41,776 nucleotides of DNA from NCBI RefSeq assembly GCF_039928515.1, contig NZ_JBDSSZ010000202.1; one strand, written 5' to 3'. A program made the position numbers and the translations under genes. The DNA comes from Capsulimonas sp039928515 (GTDB lineage: Bacteria > Armatimonadota > Armatimonadia > Armatimonadales > Capsulimonadaceae). Below, piece after piece: positions 24,169 through 32,963 of the stretch (positions within the stretch are counted from its first letter, which is position 1; every line of letters begins with the position of its first letter). Below the pieces are notes generated by a model, which saw only the letters and a list, made by a program, of their open reading frames with translations, did no database searches and had not been told where the DNA came from.

Positions 24169-26427
24169 ATGTCTATTTCCAAGCTTTCTGTTTCTCTTCT
24201 TCTCTTGACCGCAATTGCCACGCCAAGCCACGCCAAATCCCCCTCCTGGGACACTCAAAGCGACACATGGGTCGCAGGAGACGCGCTTGGGCGCGCCCTG
24301 CCCATGGCAGCGGAAGCCGGGCTTCCACGCGCGAATAAAACCGTCGGAATGTTCTACTTTCTGACCTTTGCGCATGAGCAAGATGCGATTTACGACAACT
24401 CGAAGATCTTGGCCGCGCATCCTGAGGCGATGCGCGATATCCATAGTCCCGCGTGGGGCCCTTTGCTTGCCGCGCATTATTGGGGCGAACCGCTCTTTGG
24501 CTACTACGCGAGCGACGATGAATGGGTGCTGCGCAAGCATGCCCAGATGCTTTCAAACGCCGGCGTCGATGTCGTGATCTTCGATAACTCCAACGCCGTC
24601 ACATACGACAAGGCGCGCAATACACTGTGCCGCGTCTGGGAGCAGATGCGCCGCGAGGGTTTGCGCACGCCGCAGATTGCCTTCCACTGTCCATTTGGCA
24701 ATGGAAACAATATTGGAACCGTAACGCTCAACAAGCTCTATGAGACGATCTACGCGCCGGGAAAATACTCGGATCTGTGGTTTCGCTGGCAGGGCAAGCC
24801 GCTGATCATCGCCTACCCAGGCTACGCCGATCCCACGGCGCTGATGCAGCTTGAACGACAGCAGGCGGACAACTTGGCTGGCGGCGACACGCTCGGCCAG
24901 ACGTTTACCATCACCCAATCATTTCAGGAGGCCGGCGGTGTATTTCCCACCTGGGCGACGAAGAACTCGGGACTGACACTTTCGTTGTATGCCGACGGCC
25001 CCCAGGGTAAGCGACTCGCTCAGAAGTCATTTACCAATGTCAACGACAGCGCCACATTAATGGTCGGAACGGGCAAGGCGTTGCCGCCGGGCAAATACTA
25101 TCTGGAAATCTCGCGCTCCGTGGGACACATCGGCTGGTGGACCCACGGCGGCGCCGCCGCTTTGGCGGGCGCGTATCAAACCGGCGAGCCTGTCCTCGGC
25201 AGCCGCTACCTGCGCATGCGATACACGGAGGGCAGTGAGCCGGAGGTGTTCGCCTCTCCTGGCCAGTCCCTCACGCCGGCTACGGCCGAAGAACGCGCGC
25301 GCACACTGCGTGAATTCTTTACCTATCGCACGCCGATTGCTCCATACAACATTCCAAAGCCAGACCCCGGCGCATGGGCGTGGCTGCAAATACACCCGCA
25401 AGCGCCACAGACCGCGCCTGATGGCTCTGTGGAAGAAATCTCAGTCGGCGTGGCGCAGAACTACAACGCAATCGTGAATAATACGGCCCCAATGAGCTTC
25501 CCAGGCGCCTTCGGACGCAGTTACCACAACGGCAAGGAAGACACGACGCCGAATGCGGTGAACTGGGGTTTCAACTTCGATGAGCAGTGGCGGCGCGCGC
25601 TCCAGGTCAACCCGCCTTTTGTCTTTATCACGGGCTGGAACGAATGGGACGCCGGGTTCTACGACGATTGGGCGGGCTTTCACGCGCCGCCGCCGATCTT
25701 CGTGGACGAGTTCAATCAAGAATTCAGCCGGGATATTGAGCCGATGCGCGGCGGGCACGGCGACAATTACTACTACCAGCTCGCCGCCAACGTGCGCCGC
25801 TACAAGGGCGTTCATCCGCTGCCGCCCGTCGCGCCCCACCCCGTAAAAATCGACGGGCGCTTCGATGACTGGACAAGTGTGGTCCCTGAGTTTCGAGATG
25901 ACTTTGGAGACACCGCCCATCGAAACGCTCCCGGCTTCGGAACTCACGCCGCCTATGTCAATAAGACGGGCCGAAACGATATCATCACGGCCAAGGTCAG
26001 TTATGATGCAAAGAACGTCTATTTCTATGTCCGGACAAAGGCGAACTTGACGGCGCATACGAACCCGGACTGGATGCGGCTTTACCTCAACACTGACGCC
26101 GACAATCGCACGGGATGGCTGGGATACGACTTTGTGGTGAACCGAACGCTGGACGGTAAAATGACCAGCATAGAACGAAATCTTGGGGGCTTTGATCGCT
26201 GGCGTCTCATCTCCCGTACTCCTTACCGCCTACGGGGGAATGAATTGGAGATCGCGATCCCACGCGCTAAGATCGGCGCGAAAGTACTGCCGGCGGCAAT
26301 TGACTTCAAGTGGGCGGACCACTGCCATTCTCGCGGAGACTGGACGGATTTCACACTGAACGGAGACGCCGCGCCCGACGATCGGTTCAATTACCGCGCG
26401 AAACTAAATCAGAATGTGAAACCTTGA
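24169..26427 (+). CDS. Secreted GH71/GH99-like glycoside hydrolase with CBM9-like tail
   Basis: This 752-aa protein has a signal peptide (KLSVSLLLLTAIATPSHA, cleaved near AKS). The region of residues about 30-250 resembles GH71/GH99-type alpha-glucanases and mannanases: VGMFYFLTFAHEQD, HYWGEPLFGYYASDD, AGVDVVIFDNSNAV, GKPLIIAYPG. The block FITGWNEWDAG near residue 490 holds the typical W-N-E-W acidic site. A beta-rich insert (about 250-350) is followed after residue 555 by PVKIDGRFDDW and a region like carbohydrate-binding module 9. It probably acts on an outside polysaccharide. The exact specificity cannot be read from sequence. Confidence 0.82.
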   Translation: MSISKLSVSLLLLTAIATPSHAKSPSWDTQSDTWVAGDALGRALPMAAEAGLPRANKTVGMFYFLTFAHEQDAIYDNSKILAAHPEAMRDIHSPAWGPLLAAHYWGEPLFGYYASDDEWVLRKHAQMLSNAGVDVVIFDNSNAVTYDKARNTLCRVWEQMRREGLRTPQIAFHCPFGNGNNIGTVTLNKLYETIYAPGKYSDLWFRWQGKPLIIAYPGYADPTALMQLERQQADNLAGGDTLGQTFTITQSFQEAGGVFPTWATKNSGLTLSLYADGPQGKRLAQKSFTNVNDSATLMVGTGKALPPGKYYLEISRSVGHIGWWTHGGAAALAGAYQTGEPVLGSRYLRMRYTEGSEPEVFASPGQSLTPATAEERARTLREFFTYRTPIAPYNIPKPDPGAWAWLQIHPQAPQTAPDGSVEEISVGVAQNYNAIVNNTAPMSFPGAFGRSYHNGKEDTTPNAVNWGFNFDEQWRRALQVNPPFVFITGWNEWDAGFYDDWAGFHAPPPIFVDEFNQEFSRDIEPMRGGHGDNYYYQLAANVRRYKGVHPLPPVAPHPVKIDGRFDDWTSVVPEFRDDFGDTAHRNAPGFGTHAAYVNKTGRNDIITAKVSYDAKNVYFYVRTKANLTAHTNPDWMRLYLNTDADNRTGWLGYDFVVNRTLDGKMTSIERNLGGFDRWRLISRTPYRLRGNELEIAIPRAKIGAKVLPAAIDFKWADHCHSRGDWTDFTLNGDAAPDDRFNYRAKLNQNVKP

Positions 26428-26516
26428 AAATCGGTAAAATAAAGCAAGGCAGCGGATATAATACCATGTAGTGCGCACCCGATCCTTCAAATAAACATGC
26501 GCTTGGAGCCACCTCA

Positions 26517-27773
26517 ATGCCGCTCGACACTCTGCTCAACACCGCTCTTTTACAGTCTGCGGATTCTCTGCGCTATACGATCGGCGCAGCCATGGCTCTG
26601 GAATTTCCAGACCGATCCGTGATTTCCAGCTCAGACGGGCACTTCAATCTGGAGGGCTACGCCCGCGCTGGATTTTGTTCCTACGAGCCTGATTCCAAGA
26701 TCTTCGCGAGTATGGCGACACGGTGGCATGGCTACAAACGCGGTGTCGCGGAAGGGATCGAAGACGGCTTCTTCCATATCCGCTGGCGTGACGCGGAAAT
26801 CAAAGTCCTCTTCGCCACCTGGTCATTCGCATATTGCCGCACACGACACTATTGGATCGTCAGTCAAGATAAGCAGACAGCGACCGACTTTCTGGAAGCC
26901 GTTTGCGACTGGGACTCTCAGCCGGAAAACGTGGTGCTGGTCTTTGATAACGGACAGTGGGCAAAGAGCCCGGAGCTCTATCAGTCCATCAAGAATTCGA
27001 CCTTCGACAATCTGGTGCTGCCGGCGGCCATGCGCGATCAGCTTCAAGCTGACTTCTCGGATTTCTTTTCATCCCGCAGTGTCTATGAGCGCTACTCCGT
27101 TCCGTGGAAGCGCGGCGTATTGTTCCTGGGCTCGCCCGGAAACGGAAAGACGCACGCCGTCAAGTCACTGATCAATTGGCTGGACAAGCCATGTCTGTAC
27201 GTCAAGAGTTTCAAAACGCGCTACGGCAACGATCACGAAAGCATTCACGCGGTGTTTGCGCGCGCCAGGCAGACAACGCCATGTCTGCTGATCTTCGAGG
27301 ATTTGGATTCTCTCATTGATGACGGCAATCGCTCATTTTTTCTCAACGAGATGGATGGCTTTGAGACGAACACAGGAGTTGTTGTGATCGCAACGACGAA
27401 TCACCCGGAACGCCTGGACTCGGCGATCCTTGACCGCCCCAGCCGCTTCGATCGAAAATATACGTTCGAGCTTCCCGCCGAAACGGAGCGCCTGGAGTAT
27501 CTTTCACGGTGGAACATGGCAAGCCAGGAGGAAATGCGGCTTTCCGATGAAAGGCTGCAAAAGATAGGCAAGGCCACAGCCGAGTTTTCCTTCGCATACC
27601 TCAAGGAGCTGACGCTTTCTTCCATGATGGCCTGGATCGCCAATTCCGAATCAGGCTCCATGGACTCGATCATGACGAAACAAGTGATGACGCTGCGCGA
27701 TCAGATGAAGACATCGAATGATGCCCGCTTAGACATGCTTCCCCTGATCAGCGATCAGGATGATGAGGAATAA
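26517..27773 (+). CDS. Stand-alone AAA+ ATPase, BCS1-like layout
   Basis: This 418-aa protein has an unrecognised N-terminal domain (residues about 1-175, beta-rich, no membrane helix) followed by an AAA+ core. Walker A is GSPGNGKT (205-212), Walker B is LLIFEDLDSL (about 258-267), sensor 1 is VIATTNHPE, and the arginine finger region is LDRPSRFD. The lead-in YERYSVPWKRGVLFLG resembles BCS1-type ATPases. These unfold or move protein substrates, but the partner here is unknown. It lies between a secreted hydrolase and apt without an obvious functional link. GGAG precedes the ATG. Confidence 0.88.
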   Translation: MPLDTLLNTALLQSADSLRYTIGAAMALEFPDRSVISSSDGHFNLEGYARAGFCSYEPDSKIFASMATRWHGYKRGVAEGIEDGFFHIRWRDAEIKVLFATWSFAYCRTRHYWIVSQDKQTATDFLEAVCDWDSQPENVVLVFDNGQWAKSPELYQSIKNSTFDNLVLPAAMRDQLQADFSDFFSSRSVYERYSVPWKRGVLFLGSPGNGKTHAVKSLINWLDKPCLYVKSFKTRYGNDHESIHAVFARARQTTPCLLIFEDLDSLIDDGNRSFFLNEMDGFETNTGVVVIATTNHPERLDSAILDRPSRFDRKYTFELPAETERLEYLSRWNMASQEEMRLSDERLQKIGKATAEFSFAYLKELTLSSMMAWIANSESGSMDSIMTKQVMTLRDQMKTSNDARLDMLPLISDQDDEE

Positions 27774-27775
27774 AA

Positions 27776-27813
27776 GAGAAAGGGCGGGACGAAAAATCGT
27801 CCCACCCTTTCTC
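27776..27813. terminator. Terminator between convergent genes
   Basis: A 17-bp stem with one mismatch (27776-27792 with 27797-27813) and AAAA loop. The reverse strand reads into ttttatt after the stem, so it fits best as terminator of apt, and it may also stop the AAA+ gene. Confidence 0.8.
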
Positions 27814-27837
27814 TCGTGAATTTCGCAGTACTTCAAA

Positions 27838-28359
27838 TCAATACTTCAAAAGCGCTTGGATATCATAGTCGCCAAGAGCGGCGCGACCGTTCAAAAACTC
27901 CAGCTCGATCAAGAAGCTAAATCCGACGACTTTGCCGCCGAGCGCCTCCACAAGCCGTGCGGCGGCGGCGGCGGTGCCTCCGGTCGCCAGCAGGTCATCC
28001 ACGATCAGCACGCGCTGGCCGGGCCGGATGGCGTCGCGATGCACTTCCACCGCATTGGCTCCATACTCCAGCGCATACTCTTCCCGAATGGTCTCATGCG
28101 GCAGCTTGCCGATTTTGCGAATGGGGACGAAGCCTAGCCCCATCGCCAAAGCGATAGGCGTTCCAAAGACGAAGCCGCGCGACTCAATGCCGATGATGAT
28201 GTCGGGCGCTTTGCCGGACGCCCATTCGACGCAATGATCGATGATTTCCTGGAACGCGGCGTAGTTCGCCAGGACCGGCGTGATATCTTTAAAGAGAATC
28301 CCCGGCTTTGGAAAGTCGGGGATGTCACGGATCAAGCGGGAAGCAAGCAGTTCGGTCAC
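27838..28359 (-). CDS. apt: Adenine phosphoribosyltransferase
   Basis: This 173-aa cytosolic purine-salvage enzyme joins adenine to PRPP to give AMP. It shows IRDIPDFPKPGILFKDITP at the N-terminus, the IGIESRGFVFG block, RKIGKLPHETI for the flexible loop, and the PRPP motif VLIVDDLLATGGT. The length is typical. The start is GTG with GAGGA 6 nt upstream. It follows the secretin-domain-like gene by 17 nt, so the two are probably co-transcribed although their functions differ. Confidence 0.96.
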   Translation of the reverse strand: MTELLASRLIRDIPDFPKPGILFKDITPVLANYAAFQEIIDHCVEWASGKAPDIIIGIESRGFVFGTPIALAMGLGFVPIRKIGKLPHETIREEYALEYGANAVEVHRDAIRPGQRVLIVDDLLATGGTAAAAARLVEALGGKVVGFSFLIELEFLNGRAALGDYDIQALLKY

Positions 28360-28376
28360 TCAGTATCCTCAATGAA

Positions 28377-29324
28377 CTAGCGATAGGGATAGTAGGTCGG
28401 GCTGGTATTGATCACGGTCGGACCGTTAAACCCGTACCCGGGCCATCCCGGCAGAACCGTCACACCAGGCGCGGAAAAGCCGGAACCACCGGTATTGACG
28501 ATCCCGTTCTGATAGTAGGGATTGTAATTGCCGCCATAGTAGCCGAAGTACGGATTGTACGCCATCGGGGGGTATGCCGGAGCGGCGTTCGCGACGTTCG
28601 GATCCACCGGAGAGCCATCGGGATTGACGGCGGCGGGATCGACTACCGGAGGCGGAGGAGTTGTCGCCTCCCGGAACGTGCGATACGGCAGTTCCAGGAT
28701 CGGCTTACCAGCGCCTGTGTAGCCAATGATCTTCCCTGCGGTAGAGCCGGCGCCGTTGCGAGGCGTGATGGCGTAAAAAGTTTTCCACAGCGTGTGCGAC
28801 TGGCGCGCGATCGACGCCGCCGCTTGCTTGACGGTCATCTCGTCTCCATTGAATGTGACGGAGCCGTCAATATTCTCCGTCATCTTCGCGACGGCGCTAT
28901 CCACCTCGGCCACGGTCTGGATGGCGTCGCGTACGGACATCGTTCCAGCCTTAAAGTGGACAGGCGCATCGGAGTCCATCACGGGCGCCGGCGTGGAAGT
29001 GTCCGCTGATGCGCTGCGGACGACAATGACCTTTTGAAAATCTGCGTTCAGCGCATTCGCCAATTGGTTGATCGCGTCGAGACGGGCGCCCGGGCCCTGC
29101 AAGTCGCTGACGGAGAATGTTACGCGGGCGTTCGGGTCAATGCCCTGCTTGAGGGAAATCGTCACGCCAAGCTGATTATCAATCTGCGCGACGGCGTCGC
29201 TGACAGGTATGGAATTGAACGAAAGGGAAGACGCCGCCGAGGCCGGAAGAGCGGCGCTCAAGGCAATGATGGCGGCAAGTGGCGCCAATGTCCGGCGCTG
29301 AAATATGTTGACCGATGTTTTCAT
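28377..29324 (-). CDS. Secreted protein with secretin/TonB N-terminal-like domains and Y/P/G-rich tail
   Basis: Starting at ATG 29324, with GGAGG 10 nt upstream, the protein is 315 aa with a signal peptide (FQRRTLAPLAAIIALSAA, cleaved near ASAAS). Residues about 35-110 (SLSFNSIPVSDAVAQIDNQL and GARLDAINQLANALNADFQK) resemble the short N-domain of secretins and TonB receptors. A second similar unit follows (MSVRDAIQTVAEVDSAVAKM). No secretin pore is present. The last 100 residues are Pro, Tyr, Gly and Asn-rich and end in YYPYR. It may be an envelope or pilus-associated accessory protein; this is inference. Confidence 0.75.
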   Translation of the reverse strand: MKTSVNIFQRRTLAPLAAIIALSAALPASAASSLSFNSIPVSDAVAQIDNQLGVTISLKQGIDPNARVTFSVSDLQGPGARLDAINQLANALNADFQKVIVVRSASADTSTPAPVMDSDAPVHFKAGTMSVRDAIQTVAEVDSAVAKMTENIDGSVTFNGDEMTVKQAAASIARQSHTLWKTFYAITPRNGAGSTAGKIIGYTGAGKPILELPYRTFREATTPPPPVVDPAAVNPDGSPVDPNVANAAPAYPPMAYNPYFGYYGGNYNPYYQNGIVNTGGSGFSAPGVTVLPGWPGYGFNGPTVINTSPTYYPYR

Positions 29325-29396
29325 GGGACCAATACCTCCGTAAACGTTCGACATGGGTAGAACATTGCTTACTAAGATCTTGTTCCCGGAATTCGA

Positions 29397-29422
29397 GCCC
29401 TGCAAACGGAAGTTTGCAGGGC
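29397..29422. terminator. Perfect 11-bp hairpin, probable factor-assisted terminator
   Basis: gccctgcaaac pairs with gtttgcagggc around a 4-nt loop, 20 nt past the tpiA stop and upstream of the next reverse gene. No U-tract follows, so it may be an RNA end-protecting hairpin rather than an intrinsic terminator. Confidence 0.5.
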
Positions 29423-29443
29423 GCAAAAGGCCAAGGGGAACGA

Positions 29444-30250
29444 CTAGCCAGCGGCGGCGGCGACAATCGCCGCAAAGTCCGCGGGCTTCAAGCTCGCGCC
29501 GCCGATCAAACCGCCGTCGATATGCTCCTGTGAGAGCAATTCGGCCGCGTTGTCGGGCTTCATGGAGCCGCCGTACTGGATGCGGACGGCGCTGGCCGTC
29601 TCGGCTCCGTAGCGGCTCTCGATGGTGGCGCGGACGACGCCGCAGACGCGGTTCGCTTCATCGGCGGCGCAGACTTCGCCGGTCCCAATCGCCCAAACGG
29701 GCTCATAAGCGAAAATTACCTGCGTGCTGACCAGCTCTGCAGAAATTCCTTCCAAAGCCTTCACAACTTGATCGGCCACGGTAACGTCGGTCGCACCGTC
29801 CTTGCGCTCGCCCAGCGTTTCGCCGATGCAGATGATCGGGATCAGGCCGGCCGTCAGAGCAGCCTTCGCCTTCACGTTAACGCCGGCGTCGGTCTCGCCA
29901 AACGCCTTCAGCAGGTCGTCGGTCAAGCCTTCCTCGGCGACGCCGAAACGGCCGCGCGTCTCCGAGTGGCCGATCAGAACGTACTTCGCGCCGGCGTCCA
30001 GGATCAGCGGCGACGACACATACGATGTGTATGCGCCGCTCGTCTTCCAGAACACGCCCTGCGCAGCCGTTGCGACAGACGTGCCTTCGAAAGCCTTGGA
30101 GACCGAGTACAGCGCCGTGTAAGGCGGACAGATAACGATATCCACCGAGTCTTTTCCGGCGACGAGCGGCGTCAGCGCCTCGGCGAAGGCCAGCGCCTCA
30201 CCGACCGTCTTGTTCATTTTCCAGTTGCCGGCAATGATCTTCTTACGCAT
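29444..30250 (-). CDS. tpiA: Triosephosphate isomerase
   Basis: This 268-aa TIM barrel interconverts dihydroxyacetone phosphate and glyceraldehyde 3-phosphate in glycolysis. The residues are clear: AGNWKMNK with substrate-binding Asn and Lys, LIGHSETR with the electrophilic His, AYEPVWAIGTG with the catalytic Glu, IQYGGSM for the phosphate loop and GGLIGGASL near the end. It is slightly longer than usual because of a short insertion in the IGTGEVCAADEANRVCG loop region. It starts 33 nt after purA and probably shares its transcript. Confidence 0.97.
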   Translation of the reverse strand: MRKKIIAGNWKMNKTVGEALAFAEALTPLVAGKDSVDIVICPPYTALYSVSKAFEGTSVATAAQGVFWKTSGAYTSYVSSPLILDAGAKYVLIGHSETRGRFGVAEEGLTDDLLKAFGETDAGVNVKAKAALTAGLIPIICIGETLGERKDGATDVTVADQVVKALEGISAELVSTQVIFAYEPVWAIGTGEVCAADEANRVCGVVRATIESRYGAETASAVRIQYGGSMKPDNAAELLSQEHIDGGLIGGASLKPADFAAIVAAAAG

Positions 30251-30283
30251 AAAGAGAGAAACCTTTTCGTTGCTTTTCAGTAA

Positions 30284-31561
30284 TTACGGTTGGCGGAACA
30301 GGGTCTGGTCGCGGCGGCGGCCGACGGAGATCATCGTGATCGGCACGTCGATCAGCGCTTCGATCGTCTCGATAAAGCGACGGGCGTTGCCGGGAAGCTC
30401 TTCGTAGGTCTTGACGTTGCTGACATCTTCCTTCCAGCCCGGAAGGGTCTGGTAGATCGGCTTGCAGCGGCTCAGACGCGCCTGATCGCTCGGGAAGTCC
30501 TGAATGGTTTTGCCGTCCAGTTCGTACGCCGTAGCGATCTTGACTTCCTCGAAGCCGCAAAGCACGTCCATATGGCCCACGTACAGGTCGGTCAAACCGT
30601 TCACGAGCGAGGAGTAGCGCAGCGCGACGCCGTCAAGCCAGCCGCAGCGGCGAGGCCGTCCGGTGGTAGTGCCGTACTCGGCGCCGCGGTCACGGATCAA
30701 ATCGCCGATCTCGTTCTCAAGCTCGGTCGGAAAAGCGCCCGCGCCGACACGCGTTGTGTACGACTTGGAAACGGCGATGATCTGATCGATCTGGGTCGGC
30801 CCGAGGCCCGTACCAATACAGGAACCGCCGGCAGACGGGTGCGAGGAGGTAACGTAAGGATAGGTGCCGAGGTCAATGTCCAGAAGCGTCGCCTGTGCGC
30901 CTTCGAACAGGACCTTCTTGCCGGACTTCGCGGCGTAGGCCACGCGCAGCGCGGTGTCGTCCACATAAGGGCGCAGCGCTTCGGCGTGCGGCGTCAGGGC
31001 CGCAATGATATCTTCGGCCTTCAGCGCCGGGACGCCATAAATCTTTGTCAGGAGTTCGTTTTTGAGCTCCAGAGCTTCGGTCAATCGCGCCGGAAATAGA
31101 TCGGGATCGACAAACTCACGCATCCGGATTCCGGTGCGCGCCGCTTTGTCCTGGTACGCCGGGCCGATTCCTCGTCCCGTGGTTCCCAGAGCATTTTTGC
31201 CCTTGCGCTTCTCTTCCAGCTCGTCGAGCAGGTTGTGGTAAGGCAGCACGACATGTGCGTTGCCGCTGATCTTCAAGTTGTCGCAGGTCACGCCGCGTCC
31301 CTGAAGATGGTTGATCTCACCGACAAACGACGCCGGGTCGAGGACAACGCCGTCCGCCACCACGCAAAGCGTTTCCGGGTGCAAAATGCCCGCCGGAATC
31401 AGGTGCAGCTTGTACTCCTGATCGTCCACCACAACCGTGTGGCCCGCATTCGATCCGCCGCCCCATCGGACTACAACGTCTTTGTCGTGTGCGAGATAGT
31501 CAATGAGCTTGCCTTTCGACTCATCGCCCCACATCGCTCCCACAACCACAGTGTTCGCCAT
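30284..31561 (-). CDS. purA: Adenylosuccinate synthetase
   Basis: This cytosolic enzyme makes adenylosuccinate from IMP, aspartate and GTP in AMP synthesis. I take the ATG at 31561 (425 aa, MANTVVVGAMWGDESKGK) over the ATG at 31591 because it restores the family N-terminus and a GGGGCGAG site precedes it. NAGHT with the catalytic His, TTGRGIGPAY, FEGAQATLLDIDLGTYP and TTGRPRRCGWLD are all present. The glycine of WGDEGKGK is Ser here. A strong promoter and a leader hairpin lie upstream. tpiA follows 33 nt later. Confidence 0.96.
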   Translation of the reverse strand: MANTVVVGAMWGDESKGKLIDYLAHDKDVVVRWGGGSNAGHTVVVDDQEYKLHLIPAGILHPETLCVVADGVVLDPASFVGEINHLQGRGVTCDNLKISGNAHVVLPYHNLLDELEEKRKGKNALGTTGRGIGPAYQDKAARTGIRMREFVDPDLFPARLTEALELKNELLTKIYGVPALKAEDIIAALTPHAEALRPYVDDTALRVAYAAKSGKKVLFEGAQATLLDIDLGTYPYVTSSHPSAGGSCIGTGLGPTQIDQIIAVSKSYTTRVGAGAFPTELENEIGDLIRDRGAEYGTTTGRPRRCGWLDGVALRYSSLVNGLTDLYVGHMDVLCGFEEVKIATAYELDGKTIQDFPSDQARLSRCKPIYQTLPGWKEDVSNVKTYEELPGNARRFIETIEALIDVPITMISVGRRRDQTLFRQP

Positions 31562-31579
31562 CTTGCTCGCCCCTTTTAA

Positions 31580-31602
31580 GGCTGCCTGCATCGTTGGCAG
31601 CC
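31580..31602 (-). promoter_or_regulatory. Leader hairpin of purA mRNA
   Basis: GGCTGCC pairs perfectly with GGCAGCC around a 9-nt loop. It sits at about the +2 to +25 region of the predicted transcript. It may protect the 5' end or regulate translation. Confidence 0.45.
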
Positions 31603-31610
31603 GACCCGAA

Positions 31611-31640
31611 ATTATAGCACCGGGCTAAGGGCAAAGTCAA
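31611..31640 (-). promoter_or_regulatory. Strong promoter of purA-tpiA
   Basis: Reverse strand: TTGACT (31640-31635), an 18-nt spacer and a perfect TATAAT (31616-31611) preceded by TGC as an extended -10. Confidence 0.85.
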
Positions 31641-31725
31641 CCGCGATTACAGCAAATGGAGATTGGAGAAAGACGAGGAGAGAAAGAAGAAGACGAAAAA
31701 GAAGCAAGCGTCCATCGGCAATTCG

Positions 31726-31883
31726 GGCGCCGGCGGTTAAAACCGCGCCTGCAAAAGCGCAGAAACCCGCCTGCGCGGGTTGCAAATGCCGGTATGTGAT
31801 TATCATGACAGTGGACTATCGGCATTGAGTCCACGCAGGTGGACTTTGGCGCACTTGCAGGTGCGGTTTTAACCGCCGGCGCC
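31726..31883. repeat. Structured repeat element, copy 1
   Basis: This 158-bp element has 35-bp inverted arms (31726-31760 and 31849-31883, 32 of 35 matching). It also has two internal 7-bp hairpins (31764-31781 with loop ctgc, 31828-31845 with loop gcag). A second copy lies at 41564-41721. No reading frame of note. It fills most of the 338-nt gap between purA and the anti-sigma gene, and may also end the anti-sigma transcript 17 nt after its stop. Confidence 0.85.
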
Positions 31884-31899
31884 GTTCTCATGGCCAGAA

Positions 31900-32202
31900 T
31901 TACGGAACCGTTCGCTCTGCCTTTTCCCAGGCGGCCTCCATCGCCGTCCATCGGTCGGCGGAAAGCGTGGGAGCTTGGATCTTATTATCAGCAGCGAGCG
32001 ACGCCGGTTCTCCCAGGCCGCGCAGACGCTGCGAGAGCTGTTTCAGGGCGTCGAGAGCCGCCAGACAGCGCGGGCAATGGGCCACATGCCACTGAACGTA
32101 CTTGCGTACCCATCCGGTCAATTCCCCATCGACGAGCGCGGAAAGGAGGGAGCGGGTATGCCAGCATGGCCGGATAGGCTGTATTGTCTGCGGTTCTTTC
32201 AC
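31900..32202 (-). CDS. Zinc-finger anti-sigma factor
   Basis: This 100-aa protein has the zf-HC2 anti-sigma motif: LLSALVDGELTGWVRKYVQW followed by H-x3-C-x2-C (HVAHCPRC). This binds zinc and holds a cognate ECF sigma factor. No membrane helix follows, so it is soluble, which fits redox- or metal-responsive ZAS proteins. The start is GTG at 32202, overlapping the sigma stop as GTGA, so the two are translationally coupled. Confidence 0.88.
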   Translation of the reverse strand: MKEPQTIQPIRPCWHTRSLLSALVDGELTGWVRKYVQWHVAHCPRCLAALDALKQLSQRLRGLGEPASLAADNKIQAPTLSADRWTAMEAAWEKAERTVP

Positions 32203-32849
32203 AATCGTCTCCGGCTGCGGGCGTAATCCACAAGCTGCGCGTGCAGCATCATGCGCGCCCGGGAAAGGCGCGATCGGACGGTTCCAATAGGGATTTCCAG
32301 GGCGGCGGCGGCTTCCGCATAGTCGAGTCCTTCGACATCGACCAGCATCACGCACATACGCAGCGGCTCCGACAGCGACGCCAGCGCACGCTCCAGCTCT
32401 TCGTCCATGATCCCCGAAAGCAGCGCCGTGTCCGGACGGTCCTCGGAAGCCGCATGCGCGCTGGGCGGCGCTATCTCGCCGCCGCGCGTCAGGGTATCGA
32501 CATCGATCCCGGCGTCCCATTTCTTGCTGTGTCGATAACTGTTAATGTAGTCATTCGTCATGATGCGCAGCAGCCAGGCGTAGGCGTTGCTGCCGGGGGT
32601 AAAGCGTCCCTGTAGAAACGCCTCATAGCCGCGCACGAGCGCGTTCTGCACGAGGTCCGCCGCGCGGTCGTCGTCGCCCATCGCCATGCGCCGGGCGGCG
32701 CGCAGCAGCCGCGCCTGGGTGTCACGGGCGATACGCCCAAACTCCGCGCGCGCCACGCCCGGAGGTCGTGAGTTGTTCGGCTCCGGCGCCGTTTCGTTCT
32801 GCGGCTTGCGCATCACGAAACCCCGCCTTCTCTGTATCGCGAGTTCCAT
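32199..32849 (-). CDS. ECF-type RNA polymerase sigma factor
   Basis: This 216-aa protein carries region 2 (LVQNALVRGYEAFLQGRF, then NAYAWLLRIMTNDYINSYRH) and region 4 (LSEPLRMCVMLVDVEGLDYA, then EIPIGTVRSRLSRARMML). The linker between them is longer than usual and negatively charged. An ATG at 32813 is an alternative start. The downstream zinc-finger protein is the likely partner anti-sigma factor. The GH15 gene lies upstream in the same direction, separated by 114 nt in which I see no convincing promoter. Confidence 0.92.
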   Translation of the reverse strand: MELAIQRRRGFVMRKPQNETAPEPNNSRPPGVARAEFGRIARDTQARLLRAARRMAMGDDDRAADLVQNALVRGYEAFLQGRFTPGSNAYAWLLRIMTNDYINSYRHSKKWDAGIDVDTLTRGGEIAPPSAHAASEDRPDTALLSGIMDEELERALASLSEPLRMCVMLVDVEGLDYAEAAAALEIPIGTVRSRLSRARMMLHAQLVDYARSRRRL

Positions 32850-32963
32850 GTTACGAGGTAACGAATGGCTCGCCTATAAAGTTCCATATTCGCCGAAACG
32901 GCTTGTTCTCCTAATATTGCCCGCGATTGACGATCAATGCCCGGCGAAATCCGATAACATTCA

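Noticed and set aside
31726..31883. Possible tRNA or known riboswitch
   Set aside because: The fold is a long outer stem with two hairpins. It has no anticodon arm, T-loop or aptamer core that I recognise, and a near copy exists elsewhere.
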